From contig NAVB01002685.1 in the NCBI GenBank assembly GCA_002179805.1, forward strand, positions 1 to 18,369: a stretch of 18,369 nucleotides of DNA, read 5' to 3'. The notes below the pieces were generated by a model. It saw only the letters and a program-made list of their open reading frames with translations. It made no database searches and had not been told where the DNA came from. The position numbers and the translations under genes were made by a program. Shown one piece after another: positions 1 to 9,665 of this stretch. This stretch comes from Acanthamoeba lenticulata. Its lineage: Eukaryota; Discosea; Longamoebia; Acanthamoebidae. Positions within the stretch are counted from its first letter, which is position 1, and the number at the start of each line of letters is the position of its first letter.

Positions 1-29
1 AATGAATTTTATGATAGTTTTTTTTATGT

Positions 30-35
30 TTTATT
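30..35 (-). terminator. Poly(A) signal for the HEAT-repeat gene
   Basis: AATAAA on the minus strand, about 100 bases past the stop codon of the HEAT-repeat gene, in an AT-rich stretch. It is positioned as a cleavage/polyadenylation signal. Confidence 0.45.
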
Positions 36-133
36 TTAAATTGTTCACTCGGCCCATGTGCCAGATCTTCTCAGCGTGTTGTACACGCAGAGCGGACATG
101 CCACCCGGATCGTGTTCTTGCTGCGTTGATCCA

Positions 134-3100
134 TCACTGTTGCCTGTTCAGGCGTTGACGCAGGAAGGCGACTAGTTTGTTTTCTGGCGATAGGAAGTGG
201 GCGAAGGTGGCGCAGAAGCGCTCCTGCTCCGTTGGGGAGTAGGTCGAGAGCCACTCGGCCATGTGCGTCAAGTGGCCTTCTGTCATGGTCTCGCCGAGCG
301 CTTGGCCCACCAAGCGCACAAGCTCTTCGTCTGTTTCCTCGCTGAACAGTTGGTCGTGTCTCTCGCCCGTCCGCGTGTCCTCCAATTCCTGCTCCATGGC
401 CTCTGGCTCGAGTACAGGCTCCAGCTCGTCCCCTTCTCTGTCGCTCTCTTGTTCTGCTTCTGCTTCTGCTCCTTCTTCCTCTACTTCTTCTGCTTCTTCT
501 TCTGCTTCTTCTTCTTCTTCTTCTTCTCTTGCTTCTCCCTCTTCATCTTCATCTTCATCCTCATCACCTTCCTCTCCATCCTCGATCTCTGACCCATCGT
601 CCTCGACGTCCACGTCTTCATCGCTGCTATCTTCTCTGTCCTCCTCAAAGCTGAGGCCTTTGATGCGGTTGACGTAGAGGATTAGCTTGAAGAGCATGCT
701 TGCGCCATGTTCCTCGCTGATGGCCACCTCTTCTTCTTCTTCATCGTCATCCTCTTCTGCCTTCTCCTCCTCCTCCTCCTTGGCTCCCTTGACCATAGGA
801 GCAGTCGAGGCAGTGGAGGTCGAGGACGGGGACGGGGACGAAGCGAGGAGGCGCCGGAGCAGCAACGCCCACGCGATGATGGCTTCGCGCCGCTCATGTG
901 GATTCTCGGCAGCCCGAGGACGCTTCTGCAGGCACGCGAGGGCGAGCGTGCGATCGACCGAAGAGGCAAAGTGGCGGCCACACTGCAGAACAGCGTAGAC
1001 CGTCGCGTCGGTCGGTGGCAGTGCGAGCATGAGATACTGCTCCTTGAGCAGAGCTGTCATGTTGCGGACCCACCCGGGCTCGATGTGGGACGGCGCATAG
1101 AGGGCGACCTTGCCTGTGCGACGGACAACAGTGAGTCTTGAGGTGGGGTGGGCAAGCCGCGATCTCTCGGCATGTGGCTGTACCAGCGGCCCAGACGGCG
1201 TTGTGGAAAAAGTTGGACGTCGGGCTCGGGGAAAGGGCGTCGAGCGCGTCGGCGAGGATCGTGGGCAGTCGGGCTTGGGCGAGGACGTCAGGCACGTGGA
1301 CCGCCAGGTTGCCGATCAGGCCGCACACCGACAGCGCGAGCCAGTGCACATGTGGTTCCGTCGTGACAAACTAGAGTCAAGAGTGGACGTTTAGTTGCGC
1401 ACCGGCCAATAAGGATGGCGTCAGCCCATAAGCCGCGTACCTCGAGAATGGTAGCGCACGATTCGGCGAGCACAGCGGACGACATGCACTCAAACACCGG
1501 CAAGCCGACGTCGATCAGTGCATCAACGGTGCGGACAATGGCGTCCACCTTGTCCAATTCCACATCGGCCCACACTGCTTCTTCCGCGCTGGCGTCGACG
1601 TATTCCGCGAGCTTGTCCTTCACAGCCCACAGCACCTGCTCGAGCCTCTTCCCGGCTTCCGGCATGAACGGCGCCAGCGCCAGCCGGCCTGTGTGACGAC
1701 ATGACCCGTGCGTGAGTGTGGTCTCTTGTGCTCCGGAGCTGTCGCGGCATGACGTGGCAGGTGTACCTCGGGCGGCGATCTGTTGCAAACTCTCCAACGT
1801 GGATGCGAGCAAGCGTGCGGGCGACGCCGGAGTGATCACCGGGAGCAGGTGGGACATGACGCGAGGCAGGAGCTCTGGGAAATGGGGCAGCCGCAAGGCC
1901 ATGCCAAAGGTGCCCAGCAGCAGTCCATGCAAGCCAGGCTGTGGGCCAAATCGTGAGCGGCGGTGCTCCGTTCAGGCAGAGGCAGCACGTACGGGCGGTT
2001 GCGTCGCGACGATCGTGAGAAACTTTTCGACGACGTCCCGGCAGGCGTCCTCGAGTGACGTGGCGCGGCCCCGAACTTCAACGATATGCCAAATGGCCTT
2101 CACGGCTGCTTTGCGCACGTCGTCGTGCGGGTCGTCGACGGCGGTCAAAAGCTGGGCGATGACGTGGGCGCAGCTGGTCGCATTGAGGTGGTCGGCCAGA
2201 GACCCGAGCGTCGCGCAACTGGTGATCCGGACCTTGGGCTATCCATGTTCATCAATTGTTTCAGTTGTCCGTGAGCGCAACGCAGTTTGCACAGGTCGGT
2301 CGGACATCAGCACCTCAGAGTCTCGAAGGCCCTCAAACCCAAGAGCCAGCGTGGTTCTTCGGAGCTTCCGCTCAACCTTGAGTCCTTGGTACTTGACGAA
2401 TCCGAACAAGAACACCGCTCCTTCTCTGCGCGGCGTGTTGTACAGCAAGTAGCGGGTGAGAACACGAGTGTGGATGGACTTGGACCCGTAGATGTGGATC
2501 CGGCCACAAGCAACCTCACCTGTACTGCCACGGCTGGCTGCGGTCGGTGCGTGGCGGGATGACCGACAAGAGAGTCCTGACCCAGGGCGTGCCCAACCAG
2601 AAGGAAGACACCTTGATAGCCTGTGCAGTTATGCGGCGGACGGTTGTCACATCTTCGGACTCCATGTAGTCCAGCGAGCCGTTCTCCTCTTCGTCATCGC
2701 TGTCGTCCTCGTCGCTTTTTCCCAACAGCGCAAGCCGCTTCTTCTTGTTTTGTTCTGACGGGCAGGCATGAGGCCGATTGACCACTCTTCTTCGCCCCGC
2801 GCCCAGGCCGCCCATCTAGGAGAGGATCGTACCTCGACTCTGGCTGGCGCGCCAGGCATTGGTGACAAGGCTCTGCAATTCCAGCGGGAGTATGGACAGC
2901 TCGTTCTCGCACTGCTCGTAGTGGCGCACGATGCAGTTCACTGCGCTAGTGAGCAAGCTCGCCGCTCCTCCCTCGTGCATGAGGTTGTTGGCCAGCATGT
3001 CACATAATCGGCTGCGGTTGCATGTGAAGGCGATGATCAGACAGTCACCGAACAAATCAGTAATAATTAATAGAAAAAATTAAAATAAAGACCACACACC

Positions 3101-3194
3101 TCCTGAGCTCCTGCGACATAGGGGTCCAGAGGGAGGCGTCGAGTATGTTCATGAGCAGCTTCGTGGCCGCAATCTTGACGCTTGGGGACTCATC
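134..3194 (-). CDS. HEAT-repeat protein, karyopherin-beta (importin)-like, 5' end missing
   Basis: Nine exons join in frame on the minus strand: 3194-3100, 3011-2833, 2754-2612, 2514-2314, 2238-1993, 1938-1767, 1688-1441, 1370-1184 and 1113-134. They encode at least 816 residues. Paired amphipathic helices typical of HEAT repeats are visible, for example the stretch with VRITSCATLGSLADHL followed by DDVRKAAVKAIWHIV. HNAVWAAGKVALYAP near the C-terminus recalls the NNA-WAIGEI segment of transportin, and an acidic loop (KSDEDDSDDEEE) resembles loops of importin-beta family nuclear transport receptors. The last exon carries a roughly 110-residue Asp/Glu-rich block (about 320-700) before a short helical tail. 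The first supported exon begins without a Met, directly next to nuclease exons, so the true N-terminus is missing or misassembled. HEAT architecture is fairly safe; the importin assignment is an inference. A different HEAT scaffold remains possible. Confidence 0.55.
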
Positions 3195-3220
3195 CTGTTG
3201 CAATGACGATCAGCAAAAGA

Positions 3221-3782
3221 CTAATGGTGGGCTATCATCGTCGTCTTTGGGGGGGGGGGCGACCAGCACGTACTGGTGTAGTTCTGGATGGCGCTCACAA
3301 CGCAACCCGGAGGGAAGGGGCAGTCGGCGCTGGTGTACTCCACAGCATTGCGGGGCAGGTTCACGTAGTGCAGAGGTCCGCTCCAGCGGCCCTGTTGAAC
3401 GAAAGAGAAAATGAATTAACCGCTGGACAGGAGATTTGGGCTCATTCGAGGCTGGAAGAAACTGGAGCGTACATTGCTGGTGTGATCGTACTCATCGGGG
3501 AAGGGAGCCGCGGCGGGGAGCGACATGCCGTTGAGGTAATAGTTCACGGCCTGGAAGAGATAAACATGGACCATTCATCCATTAAAACCGCACATTGTTT
3601 GCGCCAATATTGCCCACACGTAAGAGGCGTGTTGGCCAAACCTGCTGAGCATTCGAATTCAGCTGGTTGTAGGCAATGTCAGCCACGATTTGGTGGCCCT
3701 CCTTGCCCCAAGCATGGGTCTGAACAAGGAGCAGCGCCACGCACAGGGCGAGGACAGCGAAGATAGCCGAGCGGATTTGCAT
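3221..3782 (-). CDS. S1/P1-type zinc nuclease, N-terminal half only (truncated)
   Basis: Three exons (3782-3642, 3550-3473, 3391-3274) encode a signal peptide (hydrophobic residues about 5-22), then mature AWGKEGHQIVADIA. In S1/P1 nucleases the N-terminal Trp and the His of WGxxGH bind zinc. PDEYDHTSN and LHYVNLP match the segments carrying the next zinc ligands (Asp, His), and DCPFPPGCVVSAIQNYT matches the family's cysteine segment and NYT. The family hydrolyses single-stranded DNA/RNA and 3'-nucleotides, usually as a secreted or vacuolar enzyme of about 270-330 residues. Here it ends after about 112 residues, before the expected His-x3-Asp-x5-His and later His-x3-Asp ligands. After NYT a GT donor exists, but the next exon (3194) belongs to the HEAT gene and joins out of frame. 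Reading through gives a stop at 3221 after an 11-base C run. As it stands it cannot form a complete trinuclear zinc site. Confidence 0.72.
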
Positions 3783-4194
3783 TCGAATGGATCGAATTGA
3801 GTGGTAACGCGACGATTAACAAGACTCGGGCCTCAAGTGTGGAACGAACCCACCAAGGTCCTGATTGGCCAAGAGGAGATGGTAAGAAATTTGCGAATCT
3901 TCTTCAAGAAAATATTTGAGCTAGGCAATGACTGCTTCAGATAGCAAAACCGGTTGTCTGGGGGACACCATATGGAGAATTAAAATCCTACTATCATTAA
4001 CCTTTCGAACTTTTTTCTTTCGGTGCCTATTGGACCGTATCAACCGGGTAGAAATTCCAACAGAAAGTGTGCCGCGTGTAGAGGTCGCCTTCAAGCGGAG
4101 AGCCTGCGTCGTTCGCCTCGTCTATTCTCCCTCGCCTCAAGCCCCTTTTGTTGATTACCCTTCTCGCCCGGCAACACTTTCAAGCCCCAACACC
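3783..4194. other. Divergent intergenic region, no gene seen
   Basis: Spacer between the divergent nuclease and tail-anchored protein genes. It is AT-richer than the flanking exons and contains the CCAAT element noted above. A pyrimidine-rich stretch (about 4110-4180) lies just upstream of the plus-strand start and probably belongs to its 5' UTR. No convincing ORF or structured RNA was found. Confidence 0.5.
3864..3868 (-). promoter_or_regulatory. CCAAT box upstream of the nuclease gene
   Basis: CCAAT on the minus strand (GGCCAATCAGG context), 82 bases upstream of the nuclease start codon. It is a plausible promoter element; no clear TATA box was seen. Confidence 0.3.
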
Positions 4195-5102
4195 ATGGAT
4201 ATGTGCCAGTACGACAGTTCCCCTTACCTCTCGCGGTTCTATTCATGAACGCCCTTCCGGCCAACAGGTGTATCGAGTTCCGTACGGCCCAGTTGCTGCA
4301 CCCGCTCGGCGCTGGCACCCACGCGAACGACGCGGCCTTGCTCCCGCCGCCTCATCTGGACGCCCTGGTGCAGCAGTTCCACCCCAACTTTGCCCCAGGC
4401 GTGCACGTTGTACCTCACGGTATGTCACATGCTGAACAAGCGTCACTTAGTCACACCGACTGACGGGGTTGTGAACGCGCAGAGGTGGAGCACAGAGAGC
4501 ACAACGTCGCCAGGCTGAGCAGCGACAGCAAAGCCCCCCACGACAAGGACACCACACGGCCAGCGCCCCAGTGCCAGCCACGACCAATAATAATGGCGCA
4601 CTCACGACGAGAGCATGAGGGCAAGGGCAAGGAGAAGGACGACACCGAGAGTCAAGCCAACAGCGGCAGTGATGAATCTGGGTCAAGCCATGGGGACGAC
4701 CAGCTGGACGAGTGGGAGGAAGAGCTGATGCTACAACATGAGCTTGAGCTTGCCTTGGAAGCATCCGTCAGCTCCTCCACCACTACCTCCACAGTCCACT
4801 TCTCGGCCTCCCTTGGGTCTGCGCTTTCTTCCCAGCCTCGACAGCAACGAGCCAAGAAGCGTGTCAGCTTTTCACTACCACCGCCCGACGCGGTAGACGT
4901 CCCTACGACTCCGAAACATCACATTCATGCGACGATGTCGCCCTTCCTCATTCAGCGCCTTCACGGCGGTCTTGCCGGTCATCGCCGCAACGAGCCCCAG
5001 CACGTGTCGCTTTCCGTTTTCTGGCTCGACCGGCTTATCGTGGTGCTTATGGTCTTCCTCATCGCCTTCGCTCTCAAACGGTACTCGTGGCTAAGCGCCT
5101 AA
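4195..5102 (+). CDS. Tail-anchored membrane protein with an RVSF motif, unknown function
   Basis: Three exons join in frame: 4195-4208, 4268-4419 and 4483-5102 (261 residues). The start was chosen because ACACCATGG is a strong context and the 59-bp GT-AG intron then reads directly into CIEFRTAQLL. A start at 4245 without that intron is the alternative. Residues 1-56 look folded; 57-180 are polar, low-complexity and acidic (DEWEEEL about 131-137); 182-185 are RVSF preceded by KK. Residues about 235-253 form one hydrophobic helix followed by KRYSWLSA at the end. This is the layout of a tail-anchored protein of ER, Golgi or mitochondrial outer membrane, with the N-terminus in the cytosol. KKRVSF fits the RVxF docking motif of protein phosphatase 1 partners, which suggests, but does not prove, a PP1-targeting role. 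I do not recognise the family. Confidence 0.6.
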
Positions 5103-5432
5103 CTGGGCCACAGTGTAGTTTTAAAAGCCGCAATACTTGCGTGCTCCACTTTGCCAAATACATGCAAAATATTTCTAATTCAATTGAAAAGAAAAAGATA
5201 AATGGAAATTTATATTTTCTTTACCGGATGGTGTCCGAGATGGAAGTTAAAGGGTGAGCCGAATCCGTTTAAAGGCAGAAATAAGACGGTCAAGTTGGTG
5301 AAAATCTTTCTTTATTTGTGGTGCGGTTCAAGTTGGTCTTCACGTCGTTCAAAATCGCTACTTACACGCCCCGTCGCTCTCGTTGGCCCGTTCCTCCTGC
5401 TTGTTGTTGTACTCTACATCCGGTCGATTCGT
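5103..5432. other. Convergent intergenic region with H2A.X poly(A) signal
   Basis: 3' UTRs of the tail-anchored gene (plus) and the H2A gene (minus) face each other. AATAAA on the minus strand at 5311-5316 lies about 120 bases past the H2A stop. No metazoan-type histone stem-loop was recognised, so the transcript is probably polyadenylated. No gene was seen here. Confidence 0.5.
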
Positions 5433-5921
5433 CTAGTAATCTTGCGAGAGGCTCTCACCGGCCTTACCGCCCTTGCCCTTGGACTTGGGGATGAGAACGG
5501 AGTGGATGTTGGGGATGACACCACCGGACGAGATAGTGACGTCCTGGAGCAGCTTGTTCAACTCCTCGTCGTTCCTGACGGCGAGCTGAATGTGACGCGG
5601 CACGATCCTCACCCTCTTGTTGTCGCGCGAGGCATTGCCGGCCAACTCGAGAATCTCGGCCACGAGGTACTCGAGCACGGCGGCGAGGTAGACGGGGGCA
5701 CCGGCACCGACGCGGCTGGCATACCGGCCCTCCTTGAGCTGCCTGTGGATACGGCCGACGGGGAACTGGAGACCGGCCTTGAAGGACCTCGAGTGACCCT
5801 CGGAGGCGGCGTCACCACCCTTGCTGGCAGCGGGGGCCTTGGCCTTGGGAGCAGCGCGGGGCGCCTTCTTGGCCTCGGTCTTCTTGACGGTCTTGCTTCC
5901 CTCCTTGCTAGCAGTGGACAT
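5433..5921 (-). CDS. Histone H2A, H2A.X type (SQDY terminus)
   Basis: One intronless ORF of 162 residues. It packages DNA as half of the H2A-H2B dimer. Residues 1-45 are a Lys/Ala-rich tail, much longer than in canonical H2A. The fold follows: [63 protein letters not shown] and [14 protein letters not shown]. Acidic-patch residues (EYL, EL, DEEL) are kept. The C-terminus SQDY (159-162) fits the SQ[E/D]-aromatic motif phosphorylated by ATM/ATR-type kinases at DNA breaks, so this is an H2A.X form. In many protists the bulk H2A carries this motif. Loop 1 (RVGAGAPVY) is canonical and not H2A.Z-like, although PNIH near the docking domain recalls H2A.Z. The start codon sits about 80 bases below a TATA-like element. 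Confidence 0.95.
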   Translation of the reverse strand: MSTASKEGSKTVKKTEAKKAPRAAPKAKAPAASKGGDAASEGHSRSFKAGLQFPVGRIHRQLKEGRYASRVGAGAPVYLAAVLEYLVAEILELAGNASRDNKRVRIVPRHIQLAVRNDEELNKLLQDVTISSGGVIPNIHSVLIPKSKGKGGKAGESLSQDY

Positions 5922-6269
5922 CTTTATGAGTGAGTGTGAGTGAGTGCGGTGTTGCTAAGATCTAGCTTTTGTTCGAATGCTGTTCCAGGCAGGCGCGCGA
6001 AGTTTTTATGCACCGGCGTAACGGTCAGCTGCCCAACGGCTCCCGAAGCACAACTTGCCGCCCAACCAAAATTCAATCGAGCCAAAAACGCGCATTCTTC
6101 GTTATGAATTCTATTGGCTGAAATTGTCACCACCCATGTCCCGCGCAGCACAGGAAATGTGGAGAAACGAAGAGGAAATGGTCGCCGCAAAGGTGTAAGC
6201 AAGATGATGAAGTGTATTTGACAAGTAGAAGGTGATGTAGCGCCTCAGCAGTTTCACGTGTCAAAGCGT
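5922..6269. other. H2A.X promoter and YIPF6-like 3' flank
   Basis: Spacer between two minus-strand genes. It holds the TATA-like and CCAAT elements of the histone gene and, beyond them, the 3' flank of the YIPF6-like gene. A TGAGTG-type short repeat lies just above the H2A start codon (about 5927-5945). No further gene is supported. Confidence 0.5.
6003..6010 (-). promoter_or_regulatory. TATA-like box of the H2A.X gene
   Basis: CATAAAAA on the minus strand, 82 bases upstream of the H2A ATG. A CCAAT motif on the same strand lies at 6113-6117. The spacing fits an RNA polymerase II histone promoter. Confidence 0.45.
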
Positions 6270-7028
6270 CTACTCCGCCACGTCGTGCACTACGACGATC
6301 ATCCAGGCTATGATGAGGTAGAAAAGGAAGATGGGATACAGGACCAACGGGCCGCGGCCTGTCTTGTCCGTTGGCATCATGGCCAGCACGAATCCCCACG
6401 ATGCTGAATGGGGAGAAAGTGGAGCGGGAGAGTGGGGCAGGGCGGAGGGCGGAGCCACTTTAGTGCATGAGCGCTTCGAGAGAGGAGAGTAAAGGAGCGG
6501 GAAAGTGCCAACTGAGGGGTACGCACCGAAGACAGACCAGCCCCAGCAAACAAGAACGATGACGATCCTGAAAATGAGATTGTCCCACCAAATGCAGATG
6601 AGAGCTGCCAGGTCGAGAGGGCCGAGCGAGTAGCCGAGCGCGCAGACGGTTTGGAAGAATGAGATCTTGCCGCCGAGGAGGATAGCGTTGACCGTGATGA
6701 CGCTGGCACCCGCCCAAACGACGACGATGACGGTGGTGAAAATGAGGCCCGTCTGGTTGCCTCCAGCCAAGGTGAGGACGCTCGCCAGGATGAAGGAGAG
6801 TAGAAGAGGTCCCCAGAGGTCCCAGTCCTTCAGTCGGTCGACTCGCCTAAACGAACCCCAGAAGGGGAACACAACGTGCATTGTCTTCAAACCGATATCG
6901 GCCAAGTCCCTGAGAATGGTCTGCCAAACGGGTTCATCGAGGGTGCTGATCGTGTCGGGTTCATGGCTTACTCCCCCTTCAGCATCCTGTTGTGGTTGGT
7001 TTGCTACAAATCGTCCAAAGAAATCCAT
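6270..7028 (-). CDS. YIPF6: Yip1-domain membrane protein, YIPF6-like
   Basis: Two exons (7028-6527, 6403-6270) encode 211 residues. Family members sit in Golgi/ER membranes, pair with other Yip1 proteins and act in Rab-linked vesicle traffic and Golgi structure. Matching segments in order are STLDEPVWQTILRDL, KTMHVVFP, DWDLWGPLLL, VVWAGASVITVNAILLGG, ISFFQTVCALGY, WSVFASWGFVL and VLYPIFLFYLIIAWMIVV. These follow the order in animal YIPF6: cytosolic N-terminus, then about five membrane helices. The 123-bp intron falls in the loop before the fourth helix and splices G|CA to restore Ala. The start at MDFFGRF was chosen because the open frame above it has no family resemblance. The gene is divergent from the nucleolar gene at 7311 with 282 bp between the start codons, a probable shared promoter. 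Confidence 0.87.
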   Translation of the reverse strand: MDFFGRFVANQPQQDAEGGVSHEPDTISTLDEPVWQTILRDLADIGLKTMHVVFPFWGSFRRVDRLKDWDLWGPLLLSFILASVLTLAGGNQTGLIFTTVIVVVWAGASVITVNAILLGGKISFFQTVCALGYSLGPLDLAALICIWWDNLIFRIVIVLVCWGWSVFGAYPSVGTFPLLYSPLSKRSCTKVAPPSALPHSPAPLSPHSASWGFVLAMMPTDKTGRGPLVLYPIFLFYLIIAWMIVVVHDVAE

Positions 7029-7310
7029 TTGAGCGATGCAGAGCGACGCCGCCACTACAAGGGCCTTCTCCTTCTGCTTTACCGAATCGCTCGTCGAATC
7101 TGGGACCGAAGTTCTTCGCCTGCTGACGTGGACAAGCACGCCATTTCGCTCGACGCGGGTTCGAGTGCCCACGATGCCACTTCCTCTGTTTTTCCTGTGG
7201 CGGACTCCGGCTGGCAGGCCTTCTTTCTCTGTTCCGGGACGGGTTTTGGGTCGCATCTGCATTGCTCGCAATTGCTTCGGTTAGCCCAAGAAGACCATCA
7301 CAACATCAAC
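7029..7310. promoter_or_regulatory. Shared divergent promoter region
   Basis: 282 bp between the start codons of the YIPF6-like and Sas10-family genes, which point away from each other. It must hold both 5' UTRs and both promoters. No TATA box is obvious. Confidence 0.4.
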
Positions 7311-9632
7311 ATGCCGCGGAAGGGAGGGCGTAAGCAGGAGCAGCCAGCAATGACGCGCGAGGAGCGCGAGGAGCTGGACATTTCGGAAGATGAGGAATTT
7401 GATTTGGGCGGCAAGCAAGATGAACAAGAAAGCGGCAAGTTCTTTGAGATTGAAGATGAGGAGGAAATCATGGGGTTGGACTTGGAGGACTCCGATGATG
7501 ACGATGACGACGACGATGACGACGACGCAGCAGAGGATGATGAGGACGGCGAAGAAGACGACGAGGCCAATGGAGGACACGATCAGGCGTGGGGCCGAGG
7601 CAAGAGGCAATTTTATAATCGTGATTTCCGTGATGACGAAGAATGGGACGAGGAGCTAGGTACGCACCTGTGGCTGCCCTCTTAATTTTCGTTTCATTCA
7701 TGCCACCTGCTGCTTGCACACTTCAAATTGTGACTCTATTGCTACCTCTTCAGCCAAGGACGAGTTGGAGCAGGCCCTCATCCAGCAGAAGAAGATGAGG
7801 GGCACCATCTTGCCGGAGGACTTTGCGCCCGCCGAAGAGGACCTCAAGAAGAGCGCCGACAAGAAGGCCGCTCGGACCAAAGCCAAGGAGTACCGTCCTC
7901 CCCTCCTCTCCCCCATCTTGCTTGCCGCCTGCTACGAGCCTTGAGTCCGTGTGCTGATGTCTGATGCCATCTGCAGGGCGGATGTCGAGACCGTGCAGAG
8001 GGACATCTCGTCGCTCACGACCGAGGAGAAGCTCGAGGTCCTCACCGCCGAGGCGCCCGAGCTGCTGGGCCTCGTGCAGGACTTCAAGACCAAGATTGCC
8101 ACCATGCGCGAGCGCGTGTTCCCTCTCATCCAGCGGTACCGCTGTCCTGATCCCGCAGCCCCGAGGCCCAGGATTTTCTCGTTGCTCACCGCCCGCTCAA
8201 CAGGATCAAGAAGGGCGAGTTCCCGACGTGCAGCGGCGTGAGCTTCCTCGAGGTCCAGTTCCAGTTGATGTTGTCTTACTGCACCAACATCGCCTACTAC
8301 CTCTACCTCAAGGTGCGCCAACAAGCTTTTATTTTTATTTTTAAAATAATATTCAAAATAATATTCAATTTTAACAAATGTTTGTGCATTTGTCACATGG
8401 TTGGTGCGCAGGCCAAGGGCGAGCAGGTCAAGGACCACCCAGTGATCAACCAGCTGGTCAAGATCCGCGTCTACCTGGAGAAGATGAAGCCCATCGAGAA
8501 GAAGCTCAAGTACCAGATCGACAAGCTGCTCAAGACTGCCGCCATTGGCAACATTGCCTCGGGTACGCGTGCTCTTCAGCGTTCTCCACCTCGCGTCCCG
8601 GGCCGCTCACCACGTAGACGTGCGCTGGGGGCGCCACTGGCAGGCGACAGCAAGGACCCGCTCAACACGCGAGCCAATCCGTCCAACCTGGTGTCGCCCA
8701 TGGACGAAGCGGCCGAAGGATCGGAGGAAGACTCGGACGAAGAGGATTCGGCCAAGGGCAGCGAGGAGTCTGACGAGGATGGCAAGAAAAAGGGCAAGAA
8801 GAAGGGCGTTAAGAAGTATCGCCCGCCCAAGATGGCGGCCGAGCGGTTCGAGGATTCCTCCAGTACGTCTCAAGCCCACATCGTCTTAGCGCTACGCAGG
8901 CGCTCACCTGAGCTTGTGTTGTTTGGTACCAGCAATGGCGCTCAAGGAGCTCGAGGAAAGGAGGAGGAAGAAGGCCCTCAGCAGCACTCTCGTGCAGGAC
9001 ATCCTCAGCGGTTCGTCCTTCGCTTCTCTTTCTTTTATAATATTTAATTACTGAGATTCCTTGTATGGAATGCACGTGTAGAGTACGGCACGGCGCCAGA
9101 GGAAGTCAGCTACGGCCCTACGCGCACCAAGTACGACCAGCGCGAGAAGGAGAAGACCGACTACGAGGAGAACTACATGACGCGTCTCATGGAGACCAAG
9201 AAGGACAAGCAGGCCAAGAAGAAGGCCCTGCGCGAGCGATCCACCCTCCGAAACGAGCTCAAGGATCTGGGCGACTATGCCGACCTCGCGGCCCTCGATG
9301 TGGACGAAGACGACGGGGCTGAGCTGCGCAAGTACAGGAAGACGAAGTCGCTGGGCAAGATTGTGAACGAGCGGTCACTGCCTCTCTCCCGGAAGCGCAA
9401 AATCAGGGAGCAGTACGAGGAGCGGGACGCGATGAAGGCCGGCCGTGGTGGCGACGACGGCGGCGATGACGGCGGCGATTTTGGCGGGAGCAGGAAGAAG
9501 GCCCGAGGCGGCTTTGGTGGTGGCCGGGGTGGGCGAGGTGGCGGTGGGCGAGGTGGCGGACGGGGCGGCAGCCGTGGGCGTGGCAGCGGTCCGCGGATGG
9601 GCAAGGGCGGGCGGATGAAGGTCAGGCACTGA
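7311..9632 (+). CDS. Sas10/Utp3/C1D-family nucleolar protein, UTP3 N-half with neuroguidin-like C-half
   Basis: Eight exons join in frame: 7311-7659, 7754-7889, 7977-8135, 8204-8312, 8412-8562, 8644-8862, 8933-9010 and 9082-9632 (583 residues). Family members act in the small-subunit processome on 18S rRNA maturation in the nucleolus. Residues 1-93 are acidic with a run of Asp. AWGRGKRQFYNRDF (about 94-107), EEKLEVLTAEAPELLGLVQD and SFLEVQFQLMLSYCTNIAYYLYLKAKG with DHPVINQLV follow UTP3/Sas10. From about residue 283 (LKYQIDKLLKTA, NPSNLVSP, KKYRPPKM, KALSSTLVQDIL, YEENYMTRL, LKDLGDYADLAAL) the match is to neuroguidin/Lcp5, and the usual UTP3 C-terminal Sas10 domain is absent. Residues about 543-573 are an RGG/GAR tail as in fibrillarin, fitting RNA binding and arginine methylation. 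The architecture is unusual; the family is secure. Confidence 0.85.
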
Positions 9633-9659
9633 ACATCTGCTCTCTTTTCAACAACATTA

Positions 9660-9665
9660 AATAAA
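9660..9665 (+). terminator. Poly(A) signal of the Sas10-family gene
   Basis: AATAAA 28 bases past the stop codon. It sits in the loop of a small inverted repeat (AACATT / AATGTT). Confidence 0.5.

Noticed and set aside
197..998. Plus-strand Ser/Phe-rich frames over the left end
   Set aside because: They are the antisense of the Glu/Asp-rich repeat of the HEAT gene; composition follows the repeat and no start or splice context supports them.
5202..5933. Long plus-strand frame opposite the histone
   Set aside because: It is the mirror of a confidently identified H2A.X coding sequence; open antisense frames are expected in GC-rich exons.
6876..7310. Extension of the Sas10-family gene upstream of 7311
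   Set aside because: The frame is open, but the upstream part overlaps the YIPF6-like coding region on the other strand and has no family resemblance; MPRKGG at 7311 is a typical basic start.
9275..9604. Minus-strand Pro/Arg-rich frame
   Set aside because: Antisense of the RGG tail of the Sas10-family gene.
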